DNA of 64,000 nucleotides from JADJPF01 sp964492845. GTDB lineage: Bacteria; Acidobacteriota; Blastocatellia; Chloracidobacteriales; JADJPF01. Under the pieces are notes generated by a model. It saw only the letters and a list, made by a program, of their open reading frames with translations, had not been told where the DNA came from and searched no databases. The position numbers were made by a program, and so were the translations under genes. Positions within the stretch are counted from its first letter, which is position 1, and each line of letters starts with the position of its first letter. The stretch spans positions 100,142-164,141 of the forward strand of contig CAZBMZ010000012.1 of assembly GCA_964492845.1 (NCBI GenBank). Reading direction: 5' to 3'. Below are positions 8,420-16,394 of this stretch, piece after piece.

Positions 8420-11400
8420 TTACCCTTTCTTAAGCTCTGGATTAGGGTTACGCAACGCAGCCAAATAAGTAGTGCGTGGCTTAGTATTTAATTCTTCAAC
8501 CATTGCATAGTTTCTTTGTTCAGCTTTTAATTTGGCAACTTTGCTTTCAGGATCATTTATATTTCCAAATACTATAGATTCTGTTGAACAAACAGCTTGG
8601 CAGGCTGTTACAACTTCACCATCTCTGATTGGACGGTTTTCTTTTTCTGCTTCTATACGTGCATAGTTAATTCGTTGGACACAATAAGTACATTTTTCCA
8701 TAACACCACGACTACGAACAGTTACATCGGGATTATTAAGTAGTTTTAAGACTGGTGTACTAAAATCTGTATATTGTAAATAGTTAAATCGACGGACTTT
8801 ATAAGGACAGTTATTAGCACAATAACGTGTTCCTACGCAGCGGTTATAAACCATGTCGTTAAGTCCTTCAGAACTATGAGTAGTCGCATTAACAGGGCAA
8901 ACTACTTCACAAGAAGCATTTTCACACTGCATACAAGGAACTGGTTGGAAGTAAGCTTCTGGATTATCTAAAGCATGGTCATGACCATTGTCGGTATAAT
9001 ATCTATCAATTCTAATCCAGTGCATATGTCGGCCAACTAGAACTTCTTCTTTACCAATAACAGGAATATTATTTTCTGATTGGCAAGCAACAGCACAAGC
9101 ATTACAACCTATACAAGTAGCTAGATCAATTGCCATTCCCCAAGCATAGTCTTTATATTCCCATTTTGGATACATAGAGATGTCATGATGGGAAGATCCA
9201 TGTCCACCTTTTTTCTCTCCATGCCCTTCTGAAGCAGGTTCTTCTTTCTTTTCTCCATGCTCAGATTTATGTTCAGAGTCTCCACCAGATTTATAGCCAG
9301 CAAACGTTCCTACACGTAAAATATCTTGATCGCGGCCTTCCATTACTTGATGGCCTTGAGTACAAGCTATTTGATAGGTTTCTTCTATTTTCTTGATATC
9401 AACTCCACTACCAGCCCATAAAAATGTACTAATTCTTAAGGAATAAGCGTTAAATCCTGTGTTAGTACCTACACGACCAGCATTAGTACGACCATAACCA
9501 AGATGTAAAGTTACACAATCATTAGCATGACCTGGGACAATCCAAGCAGCGGCTTTTAATTTGCGGTTTTGGTATGTAAGCTCAACCATAGTTACATAGC
9601 TACGGCCACGTTCACCGCCACTATTACCAAAAGTCCTAGTAACACCATACTTTTGAGCCGTTGCTGGACTCATCATTACAGCATTATCCCATGTAATTTT
9701 GGTTAAAGGCTTAGGTAATTCTTGTAGCCAGCCATTATTAGCAAAGCGTCCATCAAAGAGTGTTGGATCTGGGCGAAAAGCTATTTCTAGGCCAGTTGCA
9801 TTACTTTCTGGTAATTTAGCAAGGGCATCTGCTTTTAATGTGACCGTTTTAGCAGCAAGTGCTGTATTAGCAATAAATCCATCATGTACAGATTTACGCC
9901 AAAAAGCTTCAAAATCTGCTCCAGCTATATTTTGGCTTTGCCAATAACTACGTACAAGTTCATAACCTGAAGGATCTACTTGATCACTAAAGGCAGCAAA
10001 AAACTCATGTGGTGATTTATTATTGTATAAAGGAGCAATTAAAGGCTGAACAATGGAGGCTGTACCATCAAAAGCACGGGCATCACTCCAGGCTTCTAAA
10101 TAGTGAGTTTCTGGAACCTGCCATTGGCATAGCTCAGAAGTTTCTTCATAGTAAAGGCTATAGTGAATTCTTAAAGCTGCTTTTTGCATATTTTCAGCAA
10201 ACTTTAAGTCTACAGGTGCATCATAAACTGGGTTAACTCCAGCAATAACAAGTGTTGTAACAGTGCCTGCTTCTAAATCTTTTACTAAGCTACCTAATGA
10301 ATCCGCATAAGTAGTAAAGCCTTCAGGATGATAGCTTATTGAATCAGTGTAAGTAACTGTTTTACCAACATTTTCTAAAGTTTGATTTATAGCGTGAGCT
10401 AAAGCATGAACTGCTGCTGGTTGTTCATTACCAGCAATAACAATGCTAGCACCTTTATTGTTTTGTAGCTCTGTAACAAGTGCTGCTACCCAATTTTTAT
10501 AAGCTGGATTATCTGCTCCAGCACTAACACCAGCTACACCTAAAGCAGCAGCTAGAGCTTTAGTAAAACTAACTACATCACTTGGTTTAAGTGGTAAGCG
10601 ATGATCAGCAGCAGAACCAGTATTAGTAGGCATAGTTTCTACTGAATAAAGGCGTAAGGCTTTTTCTTCCGTTGTACGACGGCGGCGAGAAAACTCACGT
10701 GCATATCTTAGACTGCCTGCACCACCACAAAGAAAATCACTATCTAATGAAACAACTACATTAGCTTTAGCAAAGTTATAAACTGTATTTACAGCTTCGC
10801 CAAAAGCTAGTTGTGCGCCATTTCTTATAGAATCGCTAAAAGCTGGCTCATATTGATGCCATTTAGCTTTAGGATATATGGTTAATATATCTTTTATTTG
10901 GTTAGCTAAAGTGGGAGAAATAACAGAGCCGGTTAAAAATCTTATTCCTGCGCCTTGGTTTTCACGTTCTTTTTCCAAGTTTCCTTTAACAGCACCAAGG
11001 AAAGCACCCCAAGTTTTAGCTTCGCGCAAATAAGTAATTGATTGAGCGCGATCAGGATCATAGAGGGTTAAAATAGAAGCTTGACCAATTGTATCAGAAC
11101 CACCTAAGCTAGCAGGATGATCAGGATTACCTTCTATTTTAGTAGGCCGACCCATATGGCTTTCTACTAAAACACCGTTTGCCATACCTGCTAGAGATAT
11201 GGTAGTGGCAAAGTATAGCGGTTTACCAGGAACCATTTCTTCAGGTGGACGAACATAAGGAACGATTCGTTCATTAGGTATGAGTGTTTCTGTAGGCAAT
11301 TTGCAGGAAGCAAGCCCAGCAAAAGCAAAAGAAGCAGCCATTATTTTTAAGAATTTACGCCGACCAAAAGGATCAACCCATACTTCTGTATTATCAGGAA

Positions 11401-11551
11401 ATTCCTGTTTAGCAGCTTCTGCAAAATCTGGATTATCTGATAATTCTTCTAGGCTACGCCAGAAGGTTTTACCTTTTTCTTTAGAGAGTCGCGCACGTAT
11501 AGACGCAAGATCAATAAGATCTACTTGAGGTTTTTCATTTGTATTATTCAT
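8420..11551 (-). CDS. actB: Alternative complex III iron-sulfur subunit ActB (molybdopterin-like plus ferredoxin domains)
   Basis: Large periplasmic electron-transfer subunit, 1043 residues. A twin-arginine-like signal is seen in GRRKFLKIMAASFAFAGLASC (about 68-87), ending in a lipobox-like Cys. It follows a long N-terminal extension characteristic of ActB. The middle 650 residues are molybdopterin-oxidoreductase-like; in this family that domain has lost its cofactor (established knowledge, not tested here). The C-terminal part is a four-cluster ferredoxin module: CIGCNACAVAC (about 812), CMQCENASCEVVCP, CVGTRYCANNCP and CTYCVQRINYAR followed by ACQAVC. A Gly/His/Glu/Lys-rich insert (about 753-790) separates the two modules. 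It is 15 nt after actA. Confidence 0.95.
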   Translation of the reverse strand: MNNTNEKPQVDLIDLASIRARLSKEKGKTFWRSLEELSDNPDFAEAAKQEFPDNTEVWVDPFGRRKFLKIMAASFAFAGLASCKLPTETLIPNERIVPYVRPPEEMVPGKPLYFATTISLAGMANGVLVESHMGRPTKIEGNPDHPASLGGSDTIGQASILTLYDPDRAQSITYLREAKTWGAFLGAVKGNLEKERENQGAGIRFLTGSVISPTLANQIKDILTIYPKAKWHQYEPAFSDSIRNGAQLAFGEAVNTVYNFAKANVVVSLDSDFLCGGAGSLRYAREFSRRRRTTEEKALRLYSVETMPTNTGSAADHRLPLKPSDVVSFTKALAAALGVAGVSAGADNPAYKNWVAALVTELQNNKGASIVIAGNEQPAAVHALAHAINQTLENVGKTVTYTDSISYHPEGFTTYADSLGSLVKDLEAGTVTTLVIAGVNPVYDAPVDLKFAENMQKAALRIHYSLYYEETSELCQWQVPETHYLEAWSDARAFDGTASIVQPLIAPLYNNKSPHEFFAAFSDQVDPSGYELVRSYWQSQNIAGADFEAFWRKSVHDGFIANTALAAKTVTLKADALAKLPESNATGLEIAFRPDPTLFDGRFANNGWLQELPKPLTKITWDNAVMMSPATAQKYGVTRTFGNSGGERGRSYVTMVELTYQNRKLKAAAWIVPGHANDCVTLHLGYGRTNAGRVGTNTGFNAYSLRISTFLWAGSGVDIKKIEETYQIACTQGHQVMEGRDQDILRVGTFAGYKSGGDSEHKSEHGEKKEEPASEGHGEKKGGHGSSHHDISMYPKWEYKDYAWGMAIDLATCIGCNACAVACQSENNIPVIGKEEVLVGRHMHWIRIDRYYTDNGHDHALDNPEAYFQPVPCMQCENASCEVVCPVNATTHSSEGLNDMVYNRCVGTRYCANNCPYKVRRFNYLQYTDFSTPVLKLLNNPDVTVRSRGVMEKCTYCVQRINYARIEAEKENRPIRDGEVVTACQAVCSTESIVFGNINDPESKVAKLKAEQRNYAMVEELNTKPRTTYLAALRNPNPELKKG

Positions 11552-11566
11552 GATGCCTTTTTCAGT

Positions 11567-12229
11567 CTATCTATGACATGTAGAACAACTTGTTAGTAAT
11601 TCTTTGCCCTGAATATTATATTGCTTTGCCAATTCACGGCCCTTAACTTCTTGATCGACAGGTGGTTCCCAATCCATTTTAAAAATATCTTCTTTAGGTC
11701 TAAGTATTTTCTCTGGATCTCGATGGCAACTTAAACACCATTCCATCTGCAAAGTATTTTCTTTCCACATCAACGGCATTTCGTCTACTCTACCATGACA
11801 GGTAGAACAACCAACACCTTTATTAACATGAATACTATGGTTAAAATAGGCAAAATCAGCGAGGTTATGAACCCTCTTCCAAACTAATGGTTTACCAGTT
11901 TCAAAGCTTGTCCTAACGGGTTCAAGCATTGGACTAGTAACCCAGATTTGCGAATGACAATTCATGCAGGTTTTAGTAGGAGGGATACCTGCGAAAGCTG
12001 CATCTTCCACAGATGTATGACAGTAACGACAATCCAGCCCAAGGCCACCAACATGGTGTTTATGGCTAAACTGAATTGGTTGTTCTATAGCGACTTGGGT
12101 CTGAGTTAGGTATGAAGAACGTATTATTATGACATTTACGACCCCGCCAATAGTGGCAAGTAACAAAGCTATTCCAACTATACTTATTTTTGCAATATTA
12201 TTAAAACTACGATGAAAAATTTGTGCCAT
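11567..12229 (-). CDS. actA: Alternative complex III pentaheme cytochrome c ActA
   Basis: First gene of the respiratory operon, encoding a membrane-anchored multiheme cytochrome. There is an N-terminal anchor helix (about 12-35). Five CxxCH heme motifs follow in 220 residues: CRYCH, CMNCH, CSTCH, CLSCH and a final CSTCH three residues from the end. Extra His residues in FSHKHHVGG and FNHSIHVNKG are likely distal ligands. This matches the pentaheme ActA that passes electrons from ActB to ActE. About 520 nt of non-coding DNA lies upstream and should contain the operon promoter, but I cannot place it with confidence. Confidence 0.94.
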   Translation of the reverse strand: MAQIFHRSFNNIAKISIVGIALLLATIGGVVNVIIIRSSYLTQTQVAIEQPIQFSHKHHVGGLGLDCRYCHTSVEDAAFAGIPPTKTCMNCHSQIWVTSPMLEPVRTSFETGKPLVWKRVHNLADFAYFNHSIHVNKGVGCSTCHGRVDEMPLMWKENTLQMEWCLSCHRDPEKILRPKEDIFKMDWEPPVDQEVKGRELAKQYNIQGKELLTSCSTCHR

Positions 12230-12750
12230 TGTCGCTATCTCATTTCAATCTGCTTGTAATATTTACTCAGAAAGCTCCCTTAATAAATAAGGTGTAGAGC
12301 ATTATTTGTAACCTACATTACTACCAAATTATCTAATGTTATTTATGACTATTTCGCAAATGTATCAAGTGTATATAGAGTTATGAAAATATATTACTAA
12401 ACCTATTGACACACTGCTTTTGTGCATTACTAACAGGTAATTTTGGTAGACTCATGTCCACTAAGTAAAATTTTCAAAATTGCTTATTTATGTGGAGGTT
12501 GGCTAGATTGTATGGATTTTTTATTTCAGAATCAACCTATTATTGGGCGATTTCGGGGAAATTTTTGCAGACTTAAAAACTATCCCACTAGTCAGAAATA
12601 AAACTAAGAAAAACTTAAAAATAATATAACTATTTTATTAAAAAAAACTTACAAGGACTTTTAAAATTTTCCTGACATTTAAAATAATCTCTTGCTCTTT
12701 CCATTAATTTAGAAAACTAAAAATCCTTTTATATCTAATGGAGATTAAGA
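12230..12750. other. Intergenic region upstream of the act-cox operon
   Basis: About 520 nt of AT-rich DNA between two minus-strand genes. It must carry the promoter of the act-cox operon and the 3' end of its upstream neighbour's transcript. On the minus strand a TTGATA-like box lies about 17 nt before a poor -10, but the match is too weak to call. I see no RNA gene, no strong hairpin and no ORF above 30 codons with a ribosome site. Confidence 0.5.
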
Positions 12751-14301
12751 TCATTTTCTCTTTTCAGGAAGTCTTAATAAAGTCCACTGCATTTTTAAGG
12801 CAATATTTTCTACATTTGGAGTTACTACTTCAACTATGGCTGCATAATTATTACTAAGACTTGGTTGTTGAATTATTCTTGTAATTACTCGATCACTTCC
12901 TTGTAATTTAGTTAGGCTTAATTCATAGGCTTCATGAGGTAGAGGATCAAAGCTTACTACTACATTTTGGCAATTTTCACTTTGATCAACAAATAAGGTT
13001 TGTAACCTTATCAAAGTTGATTTAGTCACTTGACCTTGCCAGGTAACTAAGCCTGTATTTGATAAATCCCAATCCAGGTTTAGGCTAAAAACATTTTCTT
13101 TTTTAGGAATTAATTCTAGTGTCAAGCTATATCTATTATTTATATTTGGGTAGCTAATGATTTTTGCTTGTAGATCTCCTGAAAGTCGAACTAATTTAGC
13201 ATCAAAAAGTCGTGTAGGAAATTTTCCTTGTAGTTTGGCAGAAATATTGTTGTTTCCTGATAAAATAACTACTTTATTATCAATAATTTGTATTGTTACA
13301 CTGCCTGTAATTGTGCCGTTAAGTTGTACACTACCATTTGATTTATAATCTGAGCCTAATCTTAAAAAAATTTCTTGACTACGCATATCAACATAAGGTT
13401 TTTTCTCTGGTAAAAACTGTAGCACATTTTTATAAACTCTTAGGGCTTCATTATATCTATAGGACTTCATTAAACTTTCAGCCTTATTAAATTCCTGCTC
13501 TCCTTGAGCTAAACGTAAAGCATCCACTAAGCGAGGTTCGTTTGGATAGAGGCTTAAAGCTCCATTTAGTTTAGCTATTGCTGTAGGCAAATCATCTTTC
13601 TTTAAGCTAATTTCAGCTTCGCTAATGGTTTGTTCTTTTTCTATTTGGGCAATTATTTTTTCTATTTCTCGGTTCTCTGGCTCAATGCGGGAAAGTTTTT
13701 GATATAACTCCAAGGTTTTATTGGTATCACCTTTTTTTTGTGCTGTTTCTGCGGCTAATTTAAGATTTTTTACCATTTGTTGACGAGGAAAATCATTTTG
13801 TGGAGCAAATCTTATCCATTGTTCATAAAGTTTATAGGCTTCTTCATAATCAGAGCGTTTTTCTGCTGCTTCGCTTAATAAATCAAAGGTTTCTAAAATA
13901 AATTCTAAAGGTTTAGGGTCAACAGGATTGATTTTATTTATTTCTATATATTTAGCTACGGCTTCTTCGGCTTTTCCTTGTTCTTTCAAGCTTTTAGCTT
14001 CTTTATAAATTAAAGCTGTTTTATATAAAGTTTCTGTCAAAGCTATTATGCTAGGTTTTACTTTTTTACGTGGAGCATTTAGGGCAGCCTCTAAATAAGC
14101 AATTGCCCCTAAATAATCGCCTGTTTCAAGTAGCCGTCCTCCTTTAGTCAAGTAAAAAGACAAAGGTTTTCCCTTTGGTACAACTTCAATGTCTGATATT
14201 TTGCTTCTACTTTTTGCTTTATTTTGAGCTAAAGTGTTATATGGCAAGCTTAAAACAATAAGTGAGACTAGAAAAATACTTAATAACAATTTTAATTTCA
14301 T
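12751..14301 (-). CDS. Secreted TPR protein with C-terminal beta-rich domain
   Basis: 516 residues. A signal peptide (about 1-25, ending in LAQ) is followed by tetratricopeptide-like helical repeats (about 45-285) with the common pattern of small and aromatic residues and Pro ends, for example KINPVDPKPLEFI and RIEPENREIEKI. TPRs usually mediate protein binding. The last 200 residues are beta-rich without a named family. The final block (RVITRIIQQPSLSNNYAAIV and then IALKMQW) resembles the C-terminal end of the zinc-ribbon protein at 53724-54746 (ALVRVLEKPSRRNNFAATFA and then LAIRWQ). Periplasmic or cell-surface location is inferred. No ribosome site is obvious before the ATG, and the gene stands alone. 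Confidence 0.75.
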   Translation of the reverse strand: MKLKLLLSIFLVSLIVLSLPYNTLAQNKAKSRSKISDIEVVPKGKPLSFYLTKGGRLLETGDYLGAIAYLEAALNAPRKKVKPSIIALTETLYKTALIYKEAKSLKEQGKAEEAVAKYIEINKINPVDPKPLEFILETFDLLSEAAEKRSDYEEAYKLYEQWIRFAPQNDFPRQQMVKNLKLAAETAQKKGDTNKTLELYQKLSRIEPENREIEKIIAQIEKEQTISEAEISLKKDDLPTAIAKLNGALSLYPNEPRLVDALRLAQGEQEFNKAESLMKSYRYNEALRVYKNVLQFLPEKKPYVDMRSQEIFLRLGSDYKSNGSVQLNGTITGSVTIQIIDNKVVILSGNNNISAKLQGKFPTRLFDAKLVRLSGDLQAKIISYPNINNRYSLTLELIPKKENVFSLNLDWDLSNTGLVTWQGQVTKSTLIRLQTLFVDQSENCQNVVVSFDPLPHEAYELSLTKLQGSDRVITRIIQQPSLSNNYAAIVEVVTPNVENIALKMQWTLLRLPEKRK

Positions 14302-14794
14302 AATAAATAAATTTTTATAAATATTTTATTTAGTAATGCGATTGTCTTAATGTTAGTACTTACATTTAGCAAAGGAAATAAAAAGTTGTGGAATTTTATT
14401 TGTGTGAGCCAAAAATTTATTACAAATAAGAAGGGATTTGATAAAAATAGCAAATTGTAATTGTATTAACTTCATTGTTTATTACAAAGTACTAATTACA
14501 ATACTTTGCAAAACTATTAATAAAATTTTCTATTTTTCTGCCTTTGTTTTCTTATTTAGTGATTATTTAGTTATACGAATTTTTACAAATTTTATCAGTT
14601 TTCCTCTTTTTCATTAATTCCTAAAACTCATTTTTTGTTTGCCAAATATAAGTTAATGTATTAGAAACTATAAAGTTGTGTTCTTATTAGCTAATATAAG
14701 TTACCTCAAAAATTATATATTTTATTTTGCAAAATAAGTCTATTATACGACGTATTTTGCTGTATATTTTTTAATTTTATATATAGGAAAACAC
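14302..14794. other. AT-rich divergent intergenic region
   Basis: About 490 nt between the divergent TPR (minus) and DUF389 (plus) genes. It should hold two promoters. An ATTGTAATT element near 14453 recurs inverted as AATTACAAT near 14493, a loose inverted repeat. Nothing else stands out: no ORF with a ribosome site, no RNA gene, no insertion sequence. Confidence 0.45.
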
Positions 14795-16318
14795 ATGTCA
14801 GAGCAAAGCGAGCAAGTTGAGGAAAAATCCATAGCACCAGAGAAATCTCTTCCTCCAGTTAATTCATCAACTCAAAAATTAACTTTTAGTAATTTATTTT
14901 CCTTACTAGATGATACAGACGTAACAGGAACGGTAGATACTATTCAAAAAGGAATAGCTATTAAAGGAGTTAACGTCTGGATGCTATTTGCAGCAGCTAT
15001 GTTAGCTTCAATTGGGTTAGATACTAATTCTACGGCTGTTATTATTGGGGCAATGTTAGTCTCTCCATTAATGTCACCTATTCTAGGTGTAGGCTTAGGT
15101 GTTGGTATTTATGATCGTTATTTGCTAACAGATTCTTTAAAAAATTTCAGTGTAGCAATTCTTTTAAGTTTATTAGTTAGTATTTCTTATTTTCTAGTAA
15201 CTCCTTTAGGTGATGTAACTAATGAGCTTACAGCAAGAACTTCTCCTACACTTTTAGATGTTGGAGTAGCTCTTTTTGGTGGAATTGCTGGTATTGTGGC
15301 TGGATCACGAAAGGAAAAAACCAATGCTATTCCTGGAGTAGCTATTGCTACGGCATTAATGCCTCCTTTATGTACTGCTGGATTTGGTATTGCTACTGGT
15401 CGGCCAAAATATTTTTTTGGAGCATTCTATTTATTTTTTTTGAATGCAGTTTTTATAAGCTTAGCTACTTTTTTTATTGTACGTATACTACAATTTCCTT
15501 ATAGAGAATTTGCTACAGTAGAACTTAGAAAAAAGATGCGCCGTTGGATAATCACATTCTCTATTATAGTTATTATACCTAGTGGAGTAATCTTCTATGG
15601 TGTAATAAAAGAACTAAGGTTAAATAAAAAAATTCAGCTTTTTATTGCAGAAAAGGTAAATAATGGTCAAAGAAGTGCAATCCGTTGGGAAGTAGTATCA
15701 GAAGACGCAAATAAGGTGCTAAAAATCTATTTATTTGGAGAACCTTTTACAGAAGAACAAAAAGTTCAACTAAAATCTCAGCTAATTAATTACAGTTTAG
15801 GTCTTTTACAACTTAGTTTTATACAAATGAATGTAGCACAAGATGAGCGTCAAAGGCTTTCTTCGGAAATAGAATTGAGCATAATGCAAAAGGTAGCCAA
15901 TATTCAAAAGCTACAAGAAACAAAAGATAAAGAAAAATTAGCAGAAATTGAGCAATTACAATTGGAAATTAAACAACTAAAAGTAGATACACAACTACTG
16001 GAAAATATCAAAAGTGAGCTAAAAATACTTTTTCCCGAAGTTCTAGATATGCTTTATGTGCCAAAAACAAATCTTGTTACTAGCCAAACAACAAGTTTTT
16101 CATTAGTAGTTATTTTTTTAGATAAAAACACTAAAGCAAAAACACAAGCCCAATTAAAAGAAAAGTTAACCGAATACTTAAAAGAACGCTTAGGAAATCC
16201 TAACCTACAATTACTACTAATACTTGGTAATCCTATAACTTTAGCTGAAATAACAGAAACAACAAAAACATCTCCTAATACTCCGCCCACTTTAATAAAA
16301 GAGGATTTTTCCAAGTAG
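14795..16318 (+). CDS. DUF389 family membrane protein with C-terminal coiled coil
   Basis: 507 residues. A polar N-terminus (about 1-60) precedes the DUF389 membrane domain (about 65-260) with the family's glycine-rich helices, for example TAVIIGAMLVSPLMSPILG and the GIAGIVAGSRKEKTNAIPGV stretch. The second half is soluble and includes a charged coiled-coil stretch (about 355-410). The DUF389 domain is widespread and its function is not established; transport or signalling roles have been suggested. The ATG at 14795 follows AGGA. The gene is monocistronic and ends facing the pilin operon, with a hairpin between them. Confidence 0.85.
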   Translation: MSEQSEQVEEKSIAPEKSLPPVNSSTQKLTFSNLFSLLDDTDVTGTVDTIQKGIAIKGVNVWMLFAAAMLASIGLDTNSTAVIIGAMLVSPLMSPILGVGLGVGIYDRYLLTDSLKNFSVAILLSLLVSISYFLVTPLGDVTNELTARTSPTLLDVGVALFGGIAGIVAGSRKEKTNAIPGVAIATALMPPLCTAGFGIATGRPKYFFGAFYLFFLNAVFISLATFFIVRILQFPYREFATVELRKKMRRWIITFSIIVIIPSGVIFYGVIKELRLNKKIQLFIAEKVNNGQRSAIRWEVVSEDANKVLKIYLFGEPFTEEQKVQLKSQLINYSLGLLQLSFIQMNVAQDERQRLSSEIELSIMQKVANIQKLQETKDKEKLAEIEQLQLEIKQLKVDTQLLENIKSELKILFPEVLDMLYVPKTNLVTSQTTSFSLVVIFLDKNTKAKTQAQLKEKLTEYLKERLGNPNLQLLLILGNPITLAEITETTKTSPNTPPTLIKEDFSK

Positions 16319-16340
16319 AAGGATATTAATAAAAACAAAA

Positions 16341-16366
16341 ATGCAGACTTCCAAGGAAGTCTGCAT
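16341..16366 (-). terminator. Rho-independent terminator of the minor pilin operon
   Basis: A perfect 12-bp inverted repeat (ATGCAGACTTCC and GGAAGTCTGCAT) with a 2-nt centre lies between two convergent genes. Read on the minus strand, the hairpin is followed by TTTTGTTTTTATT, an intrinsic terminator for the pilin operon. On the plus strand no T run follows, so it is less convincing for the DUF389 gene. Confidence 0.85.
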
Positions 16367-16394
16367 ATCAAGGAATAATAGGAATAATCACTTA

